Source: Clostridiales bacterium (GTDB taxonomy: Bacteria; Bacillota; Clostridia; Saccharofermentanales; Saccharofermentanaceae). From it: 64,000 nucleotides of DNA. The stretch is taken from NCBI GenBank assembly GCA_017511005.1, contig JAFWLP010000032.1, forward strand, positions 1 through 64,000. The letters run 5' to 3'. Positions 1 through 11,500 of the stretch are shown piece by piece. The first letter of the stretch is position 1, and every line of letters begins with the position of its first letter. The notes beneath the pieces are model-generated. The model saw only the letters and a program-made list of their open reading frames with translations. It was not told the origin of the DNA and did no database searches. A program made the position numbers and the translations under genes.

Positions 1-1104
1 GGTAGGGTGGACCTGTACCTGATTAAGTCTTGGAAGATTCTTCTCGACAGGGTCTTCGATAGTACTGATATTGATAGGCTTCTGAGACAATGATTCAAGA
101 GCCATATAAAGCGTTGTAGACTTACCTGAACCCGTAGGACCCGTGATGTAGATGAGTCCGTTAGGTGACATCAGCATATTAAGGAATTTCTTATAGCAGT
201 CGGGAGTCATACCGAAGGTGGTGTTATTGTCAATATGGACTGCGGACATAATGAGACGCATAACGACCTTCTCGCCGAATACGGTAGGGATAACGTTAAC
301 ACGCACGTTGATGATCTGTCCCTGGATCCTTACACGGAAGTGACCGTCCTGAGGGATACGTCTTTCAGCGATATCCATCTCGCCCATGATCTTGATTCTT
401 GCAACGAGTGAATCCTGAACGTTCTTCTGCAACTGTATGTAGTCGATAAGCGTACCGTCTATACGCATTCTTACAACGACATTGGACTCGAAAGGCTCGA
501 TGTGAACGTCTGAGGCGTTATCCTGGAAAGCCTTATCCAGCAGGGAGTTAACGAGGTTGATGATAGGAGCGTCATCTGCACCTGCGCTGGTATCAATAAC
601 GAGCTCGTCGATGTTCATGCCTGCCGTGTTGGCGTTGGCGTTCTCTGCGGCCATCTGCGCCTTGATGCCGGCATACTGGTAATCGATCGCATTCTTAAGG
701 ACATGCTCCTGTGCGATAACGGTCTTTACAGGCATACCGATAGTCTGCCTGATATCTTCGATCGCATAGAGATTAAGAGGGTCGTTAACGGCAAGGATTA
801 CTTCGCCGTTTTCCTGGCCGATGGGGAGCATGACATACTGCTCGGCCATCTGCTTGGGGATAAGTCTGACCGTCTCGGGATCGATGGTATATGATCCGAG
901 GTCGATCATGCTCATATCGAGTCTGTTGGCAAGCGCCATGAGCATCTGCTCCTCGGTAACATAGCCCAGTTCAATGAGGACCTGACCGATTCTCTTGCCG
1001 CCTGACTGTTTTTGGATGCCGAGCGCTTCTCTTAACTGATCTTCGGTGATATAACCGGCCTGAACCAGAAGATCACCTATACGAATCTTTGAATTGTCTG
1101 CCAT
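1..1104 (-). CDS. pilB: Type IV pilus assembly ATPase PilB (3'-truncated by window)
   Basis: Cytoplasmic hexameric ATPase that drives pilin polymerisation through PilC. The 368 codons seen cover the N-terminal domain and the start of the motor; the family is about 560 aa, so some 200 C-terminal residues lie outside. Walker A GPTGSGKS starts at about residue 322, and the IEDPVE block of GspE/PilB proteins falls close to the window edge. Residues 8-48 carry two half-motifs, RIGDLLVQAGYI and RIGQVLIELGYV, which resemble the c-di-GMP-binding MshEN signature. The ATG at 1104 is preceded by a GGAAGA site. It is the last gene seen in the minus-strand machine operon, 14 bp after pilO. Confidence 0.95.
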   Translation of the reverse strand, partial: MADNSKIRIGDLLVQAGYITEDQLREALGIQKQSGGKRIGQVLIELGYVTEEQMLMALANRLDMSMIDLGSYTIDPETVRLIPKQMAEQYVMLPIGQENGEVILAVNDPLNLYAIEDIRQTIGMPVKTVIAQEHVLKNAIDYQYAGIKAQMAAENANANTAGMNIDELVIDTSAGADDAPIINLVNSLLDKAFQDNASDVHIEPFESNVVVRMRIDGTLIDYIQLQKNVQDSLVARIKIMGEMDIAERRIPQDGHFRVRIQGQIINVRVNVIPTVFGEKVVMRLIMSAVHIDNNTTFGMTPDCYKKFLNMLMSPNGLIYITGPTGSGKSTTLYMALESLSQKPINISTIEDPVEKNLPRLNQVQVHPT

Positions 1105-1118
1105 TTATCATTCTTCCG

Positions 1119-1910
1119 TTATGTAGCGGAATCCGTAATTACCGCGCTGTAATCGGCAACGTCCGCCATATACAGATTAAAGTTAATCCTGACCCTTACT
1201 GTTCCGGGCTGTACGTATTCGACTGCTCCGGTCTTTTCGTTTACCTTCTCTTCAAGCTTAACGTTATTGTCCCATTCGAAGCCCGTGACAAGGACTGCGG
1301 GTTTTGAACTGATATCGTCGATGAAGGACTGGCAGTCCTTTCTGGAACCGGTGACGACAAGTGTCAGACAGGCTCTCTCGACTCCTGCAGACTGTGTTGT
1401 CTTGACCTGGCTTCTAGCCTTGTCATAAGGGATGATCAGACTGTCATTTCCGGTGTTCTTGGTTGAAGTATCGGAAGATGAAGAAGATGAAGACGATGTG
1501 GACTTCTTTTTATCACCTGCCAGAGATGAATAAACATAAGCATCCTCATTGACAGGTCCGTCAGGCATCTCGATGACAAGGTTCTCTGCGAACAGACCTG
1601 ATCTCAGCACATATGAAGTAACCATGCGGTCGATCTTCGCACTGTCCATGATCTCATAATAATCTGCTGTTGATTCTTCAAGATCAGCCACGGTTTTCTG
1701 GTAGAGGGCTTCTCCGCTGCTGAGATTCAATATCTTTTTCTGATAATCCTCTTTTTTCAGCTGAGCCTGTTCGATCTTGTCGTTGATCTCGATGATATCC
1801 ATGATCGTCGGTCTTATCAGCAGCCACCCGATCGCAAATACTATTCCCGCGAAGAGTACTATAGCGATTGTCATTTTATCTTTCTTACTGAGGTTGGTTT
1901 GCATAGCCAT
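1119..1910 (-). CDS. pilO: PilO-like inner membrane alignment protein
   Basis: Bitopic membrane protein of 263 aa with one transmembrane helix at about residues 13-34 after a short basic N-terminus. A predicted coiled coil follows (about 38-75) and then a C-terminal globular domain. Position between pilMN and pilB and this layout fit PilO/GspM of the pilus alignment complex, but sequence similarity alone is weak. An unusual serine run (eight Ser with flanking Lys/Asp/Thr) at about residues 135-150 forms a flexible linker. An excellent GAGGAGGTGA site lies inside the end of the preceding gene, so the two are translationally coupled; Met3 at 1904 is a possible alternative start. Confidence 0.75.
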   Translation of the reverse strand: MAMQTNLSKKDKMTIAIVLFAGIVFAIGWLLIRPTIMDIIEINDKIEQAQLKKEDYQKKILNLSSGEALYQKTVADLEESTADYYEIMDSAKIDRMVTSYVLRSGLFAENLVIEMPDGPVNEDAYVYSSLAGDKKKSTSSSSSSSSDTSTKNTGNDSLIIPYDKARSQVKTTQSAGVERACLTLVVTGSRKDCQSFIDDISSKPAVLVTGFEWDNNVKLEEKVNEKTGAVEYVQPGTVRVRINFNLYMADVADYSAVITDSAT

Positions 1911-1911
1911 A

Positions 1912-3408
1912 TCAGTTCACCTCCTCTTCGGTCTTTGTGCTGTCAGCCGGTTCGTTGGCAGCAAGTGCACATACCACGTTGATCTGCCAGCTGCTGCCGT
2001 CGGATGTGAGCTCGTATCCTTTATAATCGACTTTCTCGAAAATATCCATTGACATCAGATCGGCAATGAACTGGTTGATGTCATCAACGTCAGGAGAGGT
2101 CGCGGTAATGTTGAATACACCTGTCGAAGCACTGTAGGAATTGATGGTTATGATGACGTCATGCGCTTTGGCTGCAGTGAGGATGCTGTTGTTGACTGTG
2201 GAATCAGGAACCGGATATGTATCCAGATATGAGTTGAGCCTGTCGGCACCGCCCTGTATCTCTCCCATCTCGGCCATATTGTCATACATTTCCTCATATT
2301 CCTTGACCTGGGAGATGGTCTTCGGGTTGTTGTTATAACTCTCGATCTCCTTAAGTTCCGCTTTCTTGGCGCCTTTGAAAGCAAGCAGACCGCCATAAAC
2401 GATTGCAAGGAGAATAAATATCCCGGCGAAAGGGAGAATGAGCTTTCGCAGACCGCTCTGGTCAGCAGCTTTAGTCTGTGTCTGCTTGGTTGCCTTGAGG
2501 ATCGGAATTCTCTCATCGATCTTCCTGATGCCCGCGATCGGATATACATAAAACGGGAATGTGGACGGATCGTTTGCTATTGATGTTCCTGACGGCGGCT
2601 GGCAGAGTGAGATGTCAACTGCGCTGTCGATGTTCAGGATATCGTTCGCAAGCTGGTTAACCTGTGAATAAGTCAAACCAGCGAACAGCACGTCTTTTAC
2701 AGTCTCCGTGAGATGCTGTGCGGATATGAACTGTCTTATGGAAGATATTGAAGAGTAGATCTCTCGTGCGAACTCAGGTGTTCCGGGCTGCGCGAAAACA
2801 CGTGAAGTGGAGTCGTAATAGAACTTGCCTTCAGCGAAAAAGATTGTAACGAGTGACTTGCCGTCAAGGATCATGTAAAGAACTGTCTTTCCGGCTGACT
2901 GTTTGGTGAAATACTCTGCAGCGAGCTGGACACCGTTGTGTATCGACTTTAGCTTGAGTCCAACGGCATCAAAGATCTCCACATATTTATTGACAAAATC
3001 GATCTCAGCCGTCTCGTAGACCACGCGCTGGATCTTTGTCTTTGGTTCTTTCGATACGACATACCAGCCTGTTGCGGGTTTCTGGAATCTTCCGTAGTCT
3101 GAATTGGCAGCTTCTCTGAGGATGAATTCATTGGTCTTTTTGTCGGCAAGGAGCGGCGCATCGACCCTGTTGGCTCTGAGCTGGGGGCTGTTGATGATGA
3201 GCGTCACTTCTGTTTTGGAAAGCTTGTTAGCCTGCCAGGCCATCTTAAGCGCCTCGGTTACCGTCTCCTTATCCATGACGACACCGTTCAGCACCGCACC
3301 TTCGGGAATGGGAGCTGAGATCAGTTTGGTTATCTTGGCGCCGTCAGTTGTTGAACTTCCAACCGCTATCTGTATGTTGGTGTTCGACAGAAATACTACT
3401 TCAGACAT
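1912..3408 (-). CDS. PilM-PilN fusion, type IV pilus assembly
   Basis: A 498-aa protein in which an actin-like PilM domain (about residues 1-300) is joined to a PilN-like part. The latter has a transmembrane helix at about 326-349, a heptad-rich stretch, and a periplasm-facing ferredoxin-like domain to the C-terminus. In most type IV pilus systems PilM and PilN are separate and PilM binds the short cytoplasmic tail of PilN, so fusion makes that contact covalent. It sits between pilC and pilO in the machine operon. The start ATG follows an AAAGGAA site at about 10 nt. The domain split is inferred from hydropathy and gene order. Confidence 0.8.
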   Translation of the reverse strand: MSEVVFLSNTNIQIAVGSSTTDGAKITKLISAPIPEGAVLNGVVMDKETVTEALKMAWQANKLSKTEVTLIINSPQLRANRVDAPLLADKKTNEFILREAANSDYGRFQKPATGWYVVSKEPKTKIQRVVYETAEIDFVNKYVEIFDAVGLKLKSIHNGVQLAAEYFTKQSAGKTVLYMILDGKSLVTIFFAEGKFYYDSTSRVFAQPGTPEFAREIYSSISSIRQFISAQHLTETVKDVLFAGLTYSQVNQLANDILNIDSAVDISLCQPPSGTSIANDPSTFPFYVYPIAGIRKIDERIPILKATKQTQTKAADQSGLRKLILPFAGIFILLAIVYGGLLAFKGAKKAELKEIESYNNNPKTISQVKEYEEMYDNMAEMGEIQGGADRLNSYLDTYPVPDSTVNNSILTAAKAHDVIITINSYSASTGVFNITATSPDVDDINQFIADLMSMDIFEKVDYKGYELTSDGSSWQINVVCALAANEPADSTKTEEEVN

Positions 3409-3441
3409 TTACTTTATTTCCTTTCATTGATTGGACAAATC

Positions 3442-4638
3442 TTACGATCCTGCGCCGATAGTCTGATAAGACTGGTATATCGGCTGTATTATCGAGATCA
3501 TGATGAAGCCGACGGCAACAGCCATAACAACGATCATTACAGGTTCTATGTACGAAGTAAGACGCAGAAGCGCCTGCTTGGAATAGAAATCAAGATCATC
3601 TGCAACGGATTCAAGCATATTGCCCAGCATACCGGTCTCTTCACCTACCTTGATGGTAGCCGGGAGCTTGGATACAAAGCCGTTAACATCAACAAGGGCG
3701 GAAGATAAAGGCATACCGCCCGCGACCTTTCTCTCGACTTCCTCGAACTGCGCTTCGATATATTTGTTTCCGATGGTTCCTCTTGATATTTCGATACAGC
3801 TGTGAATAGGAATACCGGAAGAGTAAAGGGAACTCATCGTGCGCGCAAATCTGGCTGAGTATATTACTTTTGTAAGTTTTCCCCATTTGCCCATGACTTT
3901 AATGTGGTCGATAGTCATTCTGACGGAAGGGATCTTGAGGATCATCTTACCGAAGATGACAACCAGGATAACGATGACGGCAAGAACATACCATCTATGT
4001 GCTACGAAATCCGATATGGCCATGAGTATCCTTGTCGGAAGCGGCAGGGAAGGCATCGTGGAGAAGAGCTCTTCGAACTGCGGCAATACATAGCCGAACA
4101 GGATGGCGACTACGATTACGATCAAGACACTGAGGATCTTCGGATAAGTAAGTGAATTCTTTGCAGTCTGCTCAAGCTGTGATTCGCTCGTATACTGCTC
4201 GGCCAGTCTCAGACATGTAGTATCGAGATTGCCTGAGGATTCTGCTGCCTTCAGCATGAATATCAGAAGGGGAGGGAAAGCAGGTTCAAGCTCTTCCATG
4301 GCAATGGATACTGCAACACCCTGTACGATACGGTCACGTATCCTGATATAGAGCTGTCTCTCGTAATCAGTGATCGATTCGTCATTAGCTATGATCTCAA
4401 GTGCTTTAACAAGCGTTACGCCGGATTTGACCAAAGTTCCCAGCTGGCGGCAGAAATTAGCCAGTTTCGGCTTCTTCAACGGCTTTAATGCCATCTGCTT
4501 AGATACAGGTTTTACCTCGAGAAGAAGAAGACCCGCATCATGGAAACGCTTCTGCAGATCGTTCTCATCATAGGCTTCTGCTTTGCCCTTTACGATCTTA
4601 CCTTTACTGTCCTGTGCCTGATATTTATATTCCGGCAT
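3442..4638 (-). CDS. pilC: Type IV pilus inner membrane platform protein PilC
   Basis: GspF/PilC family polytopic protein of 398 aa, the usual length. It shows the N-terminal PilC extension starting MPEYKYQAQDSKGK and two T2SSF domains (about residues 65-190 and 265-388). Hydrophobic helices lie at about 165-190, 215-238 and 365-390. It forms the rotor/platform on which PilB works. It lies 24 bp downstream of the 164-aa gene and 33 bp upstream of pilMN, consistent with one polycistronic transcript. An AAAGGA site precedes the start. Confidence 0.95.
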   Translation of the reverse strand: MPEYKYQAQDSKGKIVKGKAEAYDENDLQKRFHDAGLLLLEVKPVSKQMALKPLKKPKLANFCRQLGTLVKSGVTLVKALEIIANDESITDYERQLYIRIRDRIVQGVAVSIAMEELEPAFPPLLIFMLKAAESSGNLDTTCLRLAEQYTSESQLEQTAKNSLTYPKILSVLIVIVVAILFGYVLPQFEELFSTMPSLPLPTRILMAISDFVAHRWYVLAVIVILVVIFGKMILKIPSVRMTIDHIKVMGKWGKLTKVIYSARFARTMSSLYSSGIPIHSCIEISRGTIGNKYIEAQFEEVERKVAGGMPLSSALVDVNGFVSKLPATIKVGEETGMLGNMLESVADDLDFYSKQALLRLTSYIEPVMIVVMAVAVGFIMISIIQPIYQSYQTIGAGS

Positions 4639-4662
4639 GTTATGGTGTCCTTTCTTCCGGTA

Positions 4663-5157
4663 TTAGTCTGCTTCGTATGTCAGTAATTCTAATGAATAAT
4701 AAACCTTAAAAGTTCCTTCAACTCCGGCGGTTACCCCGGTATCGCGTCCTGTATCCGTATAAACGATGCGGTACAGTCCTTTCTGGTACTCAAAGCTTAT
4801 GGGAGCATTGTCCATATCGTCCCACTCATTCAGTATGACCGAACCCTTGCACTGGGAGAGTCTGGCTATCTTCTCGGCAGCACCGTCTGCAAGCCCGTTA
4901 CTGCTGTAAGGATCATATATCGGTGTCAGGCCTCCGTAGTATTCGGTGCCGACAGCCTTAAGAGCCCGGCGGACGTCACGGGCCTCCCTGTAAGCTCTTC
5001 TTGCACCGGAATCAATGGCGATCAAAACAGTCAGAACTGACAATGACGCAAATATAATCACCGTAAGCACAGCGATCCTTAGCGCATCCCTGAAATTGCT
5101 CCGCTTGTAAAACCGCGTTCCTTCAACGTGTGCTTCAACTGTACTGTTATCTGACAC
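4663..5157 (-). CDS. Uncharacterised single-pass membrane protein, first gene of pilus machine operon
   Basis: 164 aa, GTG start preceded by AGGAGG at about 10 nt. A basic N-terminal tail of some 27 residues is followed by one strong transmembrane helix (about 28-50) and a soluble domain of about 110 residues. There is no prepilin cleavage motif, so it is not a standard pilin, although its size and topology recall pilin-like or pilus-accessory proteins. I do not recognise a family. Its position at the promoter-proximal end of the pilC-pilMN-pilO-pilB operon argues for a role in pilus assembly. Confidence 0.7.
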   Translation of the reverse strand: MSDNSTVEAHVEGTRFYKRSNFRDALRIAVLTVIIFASLSVLTVLIAIDSGARRAYREARDVRRALKAVGTEYYGGLTPIYDPYSSNGLADGAAEKIARLSQCKGSVILNEWDDMDNAPISFEYQKGLYRIVYTDTGRDTGVTAGVEGTFKVYYSLELLTYEAD

Positions 5158-5552
5158 CCCTTGAAGTCCTCCTAATAAATTAAAGATATTTTATCACGAA
5201 ATAATATAAAGAAAACTAAATAAGATAAAATGTTACAGCAAGGACACAGATTTACGAGGCGTTAACATTTGCGTTTTCCCCTTTTCGAAATAGTAAATTT
5301 ATCATTTATCTTTGAGAAACAAGCTCTAAAAGGGTAGTGTAACATTGTTACAAAAGCACCAAAAGCTCAAATTAGCTTTACTTTTCCGGCTTAAACCCGG
5401 ATCATTCCGGTCTTAACATTAATCAAAAGAATGTTACAAGTTAGTCACAGATTTAACAGCGATTTAATTTAAATTATGGTGTTTTGGCGATATAATTAAG
5501 CTAGCTAATAGTCTGTATATAGATAAGGTTTAACTTATAAACTAAGACGGAA
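5158..5552. other. Divergent control region between pilus machine and pilin arms
   Basis: 395 bp, clearly more AT-rich than its flanks, with no credible gene on either strand. It must hold the promoters of both arms. It contains repeated TGTTACA-type words (around 5231, 5343 and 5432, roughly TGTTACA-GCAAG, TTGTTACA-AAAG and TGTTACA-AGTTAG) that could be regulator sites, and a plus-strand -10 box near its right end. The TGTTACA repetition is visible in the sequence; an operator role is inference. Confidence 0.5.
5468..5496 (+). promoter_or_regulatory. Putative promoter of the giant prepilin operon
   Basis: A perfect TATAAT at 5491-5496 has a partial -35 (TTTAAA, 5468-5473) at 17 bp. The implied start of transcription is near 5503, leaving a leader of about 55 nt before the ATG at 5559. 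Confidence 0.5.
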
Positions 5553-5558
5553 GTGTCA

Positions 5559-8500
5559 ATGAACAGGAAAAAGACTACATTCAATATTATAAGTAGAAGC
5601 GGTCGCTCTGTTAACCGCGGTTTTACTTTGGTTGAGATGATCGTGGTCATCGCCATCATTGCCATTGTTGCGGCCGCAGGCATTGCAACTGCTATCGGAT
5701 ATATCAATCATTCCAAGTTCGAGAAGAACAGCCAGCATGCGCTCACCGTCTATCAGACGACGCAGACGGCTTTGGCAAAGAAGACCTCCAACGGTACGAT
5801 TACTGAATGGTTAATGGGTTTCCCGGGAATAGATGATCTTGAGAATGATCCGGATCTTGATATCTCATCTGATTCCGGAACGGATTATTCCACACATAAG
5901 CTGGTATCTTTGACTTATAATCCAACTTCGGATAATAATTCCGGAGAGAACAGGGAAGAGGATGATTATCTTTACGAGCTGCTTTCTCCTTATTTTTATG
6001 ACCGCTCGATCTTCAGCGGCACGATGGCTGTTGAGCTTGATATTTGCAGAACAAAGAATAACGATATATCTGATTATTCCGTAACGGTTGTTTCCGCTTT
6101 CTACAGTGCCGAGAATAACAGCAGCTCCGGCGGATGGGATTCAAAGTGTGTTCATGGTTCCGGCGACGGTCTCCCTGACAGATCTGATGAATACCGTCAG
6201 AAGACAAGTTATGTCGGTTATTACATCGGCAGTTCAGATGGAACGCTTCCCGGAAATGTTTCTTCCGTAGCAATACCGTGGGATGAGGTATACGAACTCG
6301 ATGGTCACATAGTCGGACCTACTGATGACGGATCGCAGGCTGTCAACTATCTCTTTAATGTCTGTAACGCTGAGACCCTTGATGTGTCATGGGCTATATT
6401 TGATGCCGACAAGGCTGATGACAGTCCGGCAACATACACATATTCTGCGATTGAAGATCACGAGGAGGATCTGTACATCATCCTTACTGAAATGGGTAAG
6501 GATATCGACAGCGGGTACAGCGTAAAACTGCACGTAGTACCTGACGGTATTTCATATGGTTCTGAGGTTTATACGACTTATGAGGTAGTAAACGGCACTC
6601 CGATCGTGAGAAAGTCCTGGAACGGATTTATCCATGGCGTGGAAGTAACAAAGATGGATGGTTCCACAGAAACCATGTCTTTCCCGATCACAAAAACCCT
6701 GGTAACGGGTGATGACAGGACCGGATGCCCAGTTGAGACAGACAAGGGATATTACGAATACAGCCTGACTCTTGATGCGATGATGGACCGCAGCAGTTCC
6801 GGCGGATACGGTATAAACAGATTGTTTGGTGATAATACTCCCAGAAACATATATGCAACTCTCAGCAGCGCATCCACATGGCATCGTTATGATAAAGAAA
6901 ATAATTGGGTTCAGGTAAGTCCCTCCAACACATATGCTGCAAGAGCTATCAATGATCCGGTATATTTGACGGATGCCGGCACTGGAATGAATGGCGGTCA
7001 TCTGTCATATTTCTATAATGTCAAAGAATACTGTGCTGAGTACGATCTCCCGGATTCTGCTCATGATGAATACATCATAACCGGTACTGCACATGTTAAT
7101 ACATATTTCGGTGACAAGATTTATGAGGAGATACCGGGATCCTTCAACGAGGTAACCCGTGTGGGCGGTACGTCATGGTCAGGTTCTGACAAAGAAGCTG
7201 TCCTGACAAACTGCAGACATCTCTACAATATCCGCATGATGGAAAATGATACGGTCTGCTACAGGATCGTAAGCAATCTCAACTGGTATGTCCACAATGA
7301 AGATTCATATGTAAGCAGAGTCAAGGTGTTCACTTCGTCTGAATCATTCCATTCTCCGGTTCCTGACGATGTTTCTTATCAGACGAGTCCACTCAGGATT
7401 GTATCTTTCCCTGCGATCGATGAGCTCAAATCAAATGCAACTCTGACTTCCATATCCGATTCGGATAAGAAAGTCTATTCGATCAACAATTTCCAAATGA
7501 GATCAGAGTCGTTTAACAATGTTACACAGGAATTTGGTCTGATCTGCAAGAATAAAGGAAGGATAAATAATCTTTATATTAATAGTTTGAGCCTTATCCT
7601 TACTTCCGTTCCTGACGGTTCCGCAAGTGATTACACGGGTAATGGTTCAGAACTCTGTCCTTCTGGCTCTGTATCAGTAGAAAAAGATAGTTCCGGTAAT
7701 GTAAGCAAGAATTATATCGTAGGAGGTTTTGTCGGTCTCAACGAGGGAACCATAGGATCGTCTTCCGAGACAGATGAGAGCATTAATACCGTCAGAGTAA
7801 CCAACAGTGTGGTATTGGGCGGTAACTATTGGAAATGGCGTCAGCAATACAGAGACGTTGGCGGAGTTATCGGAAAAGAAATGGGATCCACGTACGGTTT
7901 GATAAAGGTCGGTGGTAGCTTCGCTGTGCTTGGATACAAGAATGTCGGCGGAATAATCGGTTATTGCGGTTCTGATATTTCCGCAAGACTAGTTGTTGAC
8001 GGATTCGAAAAGAATAACGGCAAGAGTGAATTTGACCTGCCTGTTATGGGAATAACGGGTAAACAAATATCTTGTGCCGTAATATCCGATGCAAAAGCAG
8101 GCGGTGCGGTCGGTTCTTTTGATGGGAAAACCTTCACGCGTAATGTCGCTCATTACAATTACTCGATATCTAATACCGCCACTGGAGAGATCTCATTCGA
8201 TAAACTCGATGAAAAAGATTACCATATTTATGTAACGCTTCCGTCCGATTCCCTCATACTTCATTCCGGCGGCAGTGATGATAATGATAATGCTTCTGCA
8301 GGCGGAGTTATAGGATGCCTTAATAACGCCACAGGCAATTATCTGAGTATCTATACGGATATAGCAGGCTATATCGTTTCAAGCGGGTCGGTTAATTCTT
8401 ATTGCGGAGGAGTAATAGGAAAAGAGCGTAGCACTCAGATCAAAGATATATATCTTGATTGCGGAAACGCTTACGGATCCGTTATCGGATCAACCTCAGA

Positions 8501-11500
8501 TTCTACAGGTGCGGTCGCTTCAGGCGGCGCTTACGGATATATAGATTCTTCTGCTACTGCGAGAACCATAGCGATTAATGTCTATAATGACGGAACCATC
8601 AGATCCAGAGGATCCGGCAGCGGCCTGGGCTCCGGCGGTGCTATCGGCGGTGCTGCAAACAATTTGAAGGTTCCGCTGATCATCAAGGCTTTCAATGATT
8701 CAGAATCTGAGATCATAGGAACGGGTTCTGATAAGACCAACTGCAATGGTACCGGCGGTGCCATCGGAGGTTTGGGTGATCCCACGAATAATAAGACGTC
8801 ACTTCCTTCCGCTACAAGGATCTATGTTAATAACAAGGGTGCCATTAACGGCCAGCATCATGTTGGCGGAGCAATCGGCAATGTAACTTTAAACTACGGA
8901 AATATTTATGTCGTTAATGCAGGATCCATTGATGGAAGCTACTATGTTGGCGGTGCTATCGGCCGCGCTATTGGCGATCAATACGGAACGATTCAGTCAA
9001 CTTTGTCCGGTGCTGATATCTCAGGCCGTCACTTTGTCGGCGGCGCAGCCGGAAGATTGCTGAATTTCCAGGATGATGCTGTTGTAAGGACCGTAGTTAA
9101 GAGTAAGTCGGAAATCTATGGCAGCGGCTATCTTGTAGGCGGCGTCTGCGGTGATATCCTTGTTGCCAAGAATAATCCTGATGGCCGTATTGAGCTTAAA
9201 GGTGACAGCACCAATCCCGAATTAGTCATTAAAGGCGGCGATGATTCCCTTGATTCTGTTGGTGTAGGCGGTATTGTCGGAGTCGTAAGACTTCAGGATG
9301 CAAGTACCGTGGATATTATCATGCCTGCTCAGAGCGACCTTAACAGACTTGCCATGAAAATTGACGGGCAGAATGATATCGGCGGTGCCATCGGAAGACT
9401 GACATGTAATTCAAGTACCGAAATCGAGCCCGAAAGTACGGTCAGTTGTTCTACCACTACTAATTGTGTTATTGATCTTACCGTGGTACTTAATCCGCAG
9501 ACTAAGATCCTGGGTACGGGGAATAATGTCGGCGGTGCAATAGGATATATCGATTATAAGGATAAGACAAAGTTCTCGGGAACGATCAAAGTATCTTCTG
9601 TTTATGGTTCAAATACTGATGGTTCTTTAATTCAGGGTAAGACAAATGTCGGCGGTGCTGTCGGTAACTTCAGCAAAGCGCTTCCTCTGGACAGCGGCAG
9701 TTCAATGATCAATGTCGATTTCAGCAGATCTCCATGGACAATTGAAGGTACTGTAAATTCAGGCGAAGCGAATGTCGGCGGCGCAGTAGGTCATTTCATT
9801 GCGGTAAAAGATTCTGTGAGCGGCAATGTTTATTTCCCGATTACTGTAAAGTTAGGAACTTCAACAGTTACTTCCGGCGGATCAAATGTTGGCGGTGCTG
9901 TCGGATTCAATGAGAACTCATTGGTTAAGTCGGATCTTGAAGTCCGTCAGGAGGTAAATGGACTCATATGCGGAAATGAAAACGTCGGTGGCGTTATAGG
10001 TAATAACAAACTGGATTGGAGCTACGGAGCTCTGCACGATCTTGAAGCAAGGATAAACGGTACCGTAAGCGGAAATGGCAAAAATGTCGGCGGAGCGATC
10101 GGATATAACTTATCAAGCTTGAATAATGTAGTTACATACATTAACGGTATTGTCACCGGTGAAAGTGATAATGTCGGCGGTGCGATCGGCAACTGTGCAT
10201 CCAAGCACAGAGACTATAAGCTCAACATATTATCATCGTATATTCATGGTTCTGGCAGAGTCATAGGTAAAGATAATGTCGGCGGAACGATTGGATTCAA
10301 TGAAAGCAACATTAATGAGATCGATGTTTCCATTTCCGGTAACTCCAAGGTAATCGGAGAAGACTGCGTCGGCGGCGCACTTGGTTATGCCTCATCAGTG
10401 TCAGGTCAGACCGGTAAAAATATTCTCGCACTTGCAAACGATAAGTGTTATGGAAGGATCCTCAAAGTAGATGTAGTGATTTCAGCAGATTATGCTTTGA
10501 GCGGAACAACAAAACTTGGCGGCGCAATCGGACGTATAGGCGACAAGACCAACGGTTCAGTTTATAACTCTGCATGCGTAGTCAATGTCCAAACGACGCT
10601 TAATTCTGCTTATCTGTTCGATCCCGGAGTGACGGGAACTGCCAGAAATTCCAATGCTTGTATAGGCGGTATAGTCGGAATCTTCATTGACGGACGTCTC
10701 GGAGTCGACGGAGGCGGAGTAAAGGGTGCCGTTGTATTGAAGGGATCTGGCGGTGTCGTCAATACTTCCAAATACGTTGATACAGATTATTATCCGGCCC
10801 GCACATACGGCAAAGCAGTTTTCATTGGTGCAAGCGGCTGTTCCATTGGTGGTATTGTCGGACAGATCGGCATCGAACAGATGCAGCAGAATGTTTGTCT
10901 TGCAAATATATCTGTCGATAAAGGACCGGATCTTGTTGTCGTTTCTCTTAATGGCGGTGACAGGATCGGCGGCTGGATCGGAAGCGGTTATGCTGCCCAT
11001 GGCGGAATCGGAAATAATGATTCAGCTGAGTATAACAGCACCCCTGTCAAATATGACGTTAAAAACGTCAAAGCTGTCATCAGCATCGGCGGAAGTGAGA
11101 TCGGAGGCTTCTGCGGAAGAACAGATGCTCATAACGGCGGTACAACTAATCAGGTCTTTACATTTGCAAAGATAAATGTTGATCTGTCTGATGCGAATGT
11201 TATCGGAACATCAAAAGTCGGTGGCGCTTTTGGTGAAGCTAATCTCATGAACTTTAATAACGGCGGTATCAACGTTAAGCTGAGCAACTACACGAATATT
11301 GGTGACATAGCGGGCAATGCGCTTCCCGGTGACAATAACGAATATACACCGATCTGTTATTATGCCGGAGGCGCTATTGGATGTGTTGAAGGTGTTCGTA
11401 AAAACAATTACAACAATTTCCACATTCCGGTTACCGTTACCATTGATTCCACTTCAAGGGTATGCGGTTTAGGTGATGTCCCGGACGGAAGTGATGTTTC

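Noticed and set aside
10753..11175. 140-codon frame within the giant prepilin gene
   Set aside because: Overlaps a real repeat-coding frame, has no ribosome site and gives a protein without recognisable features.
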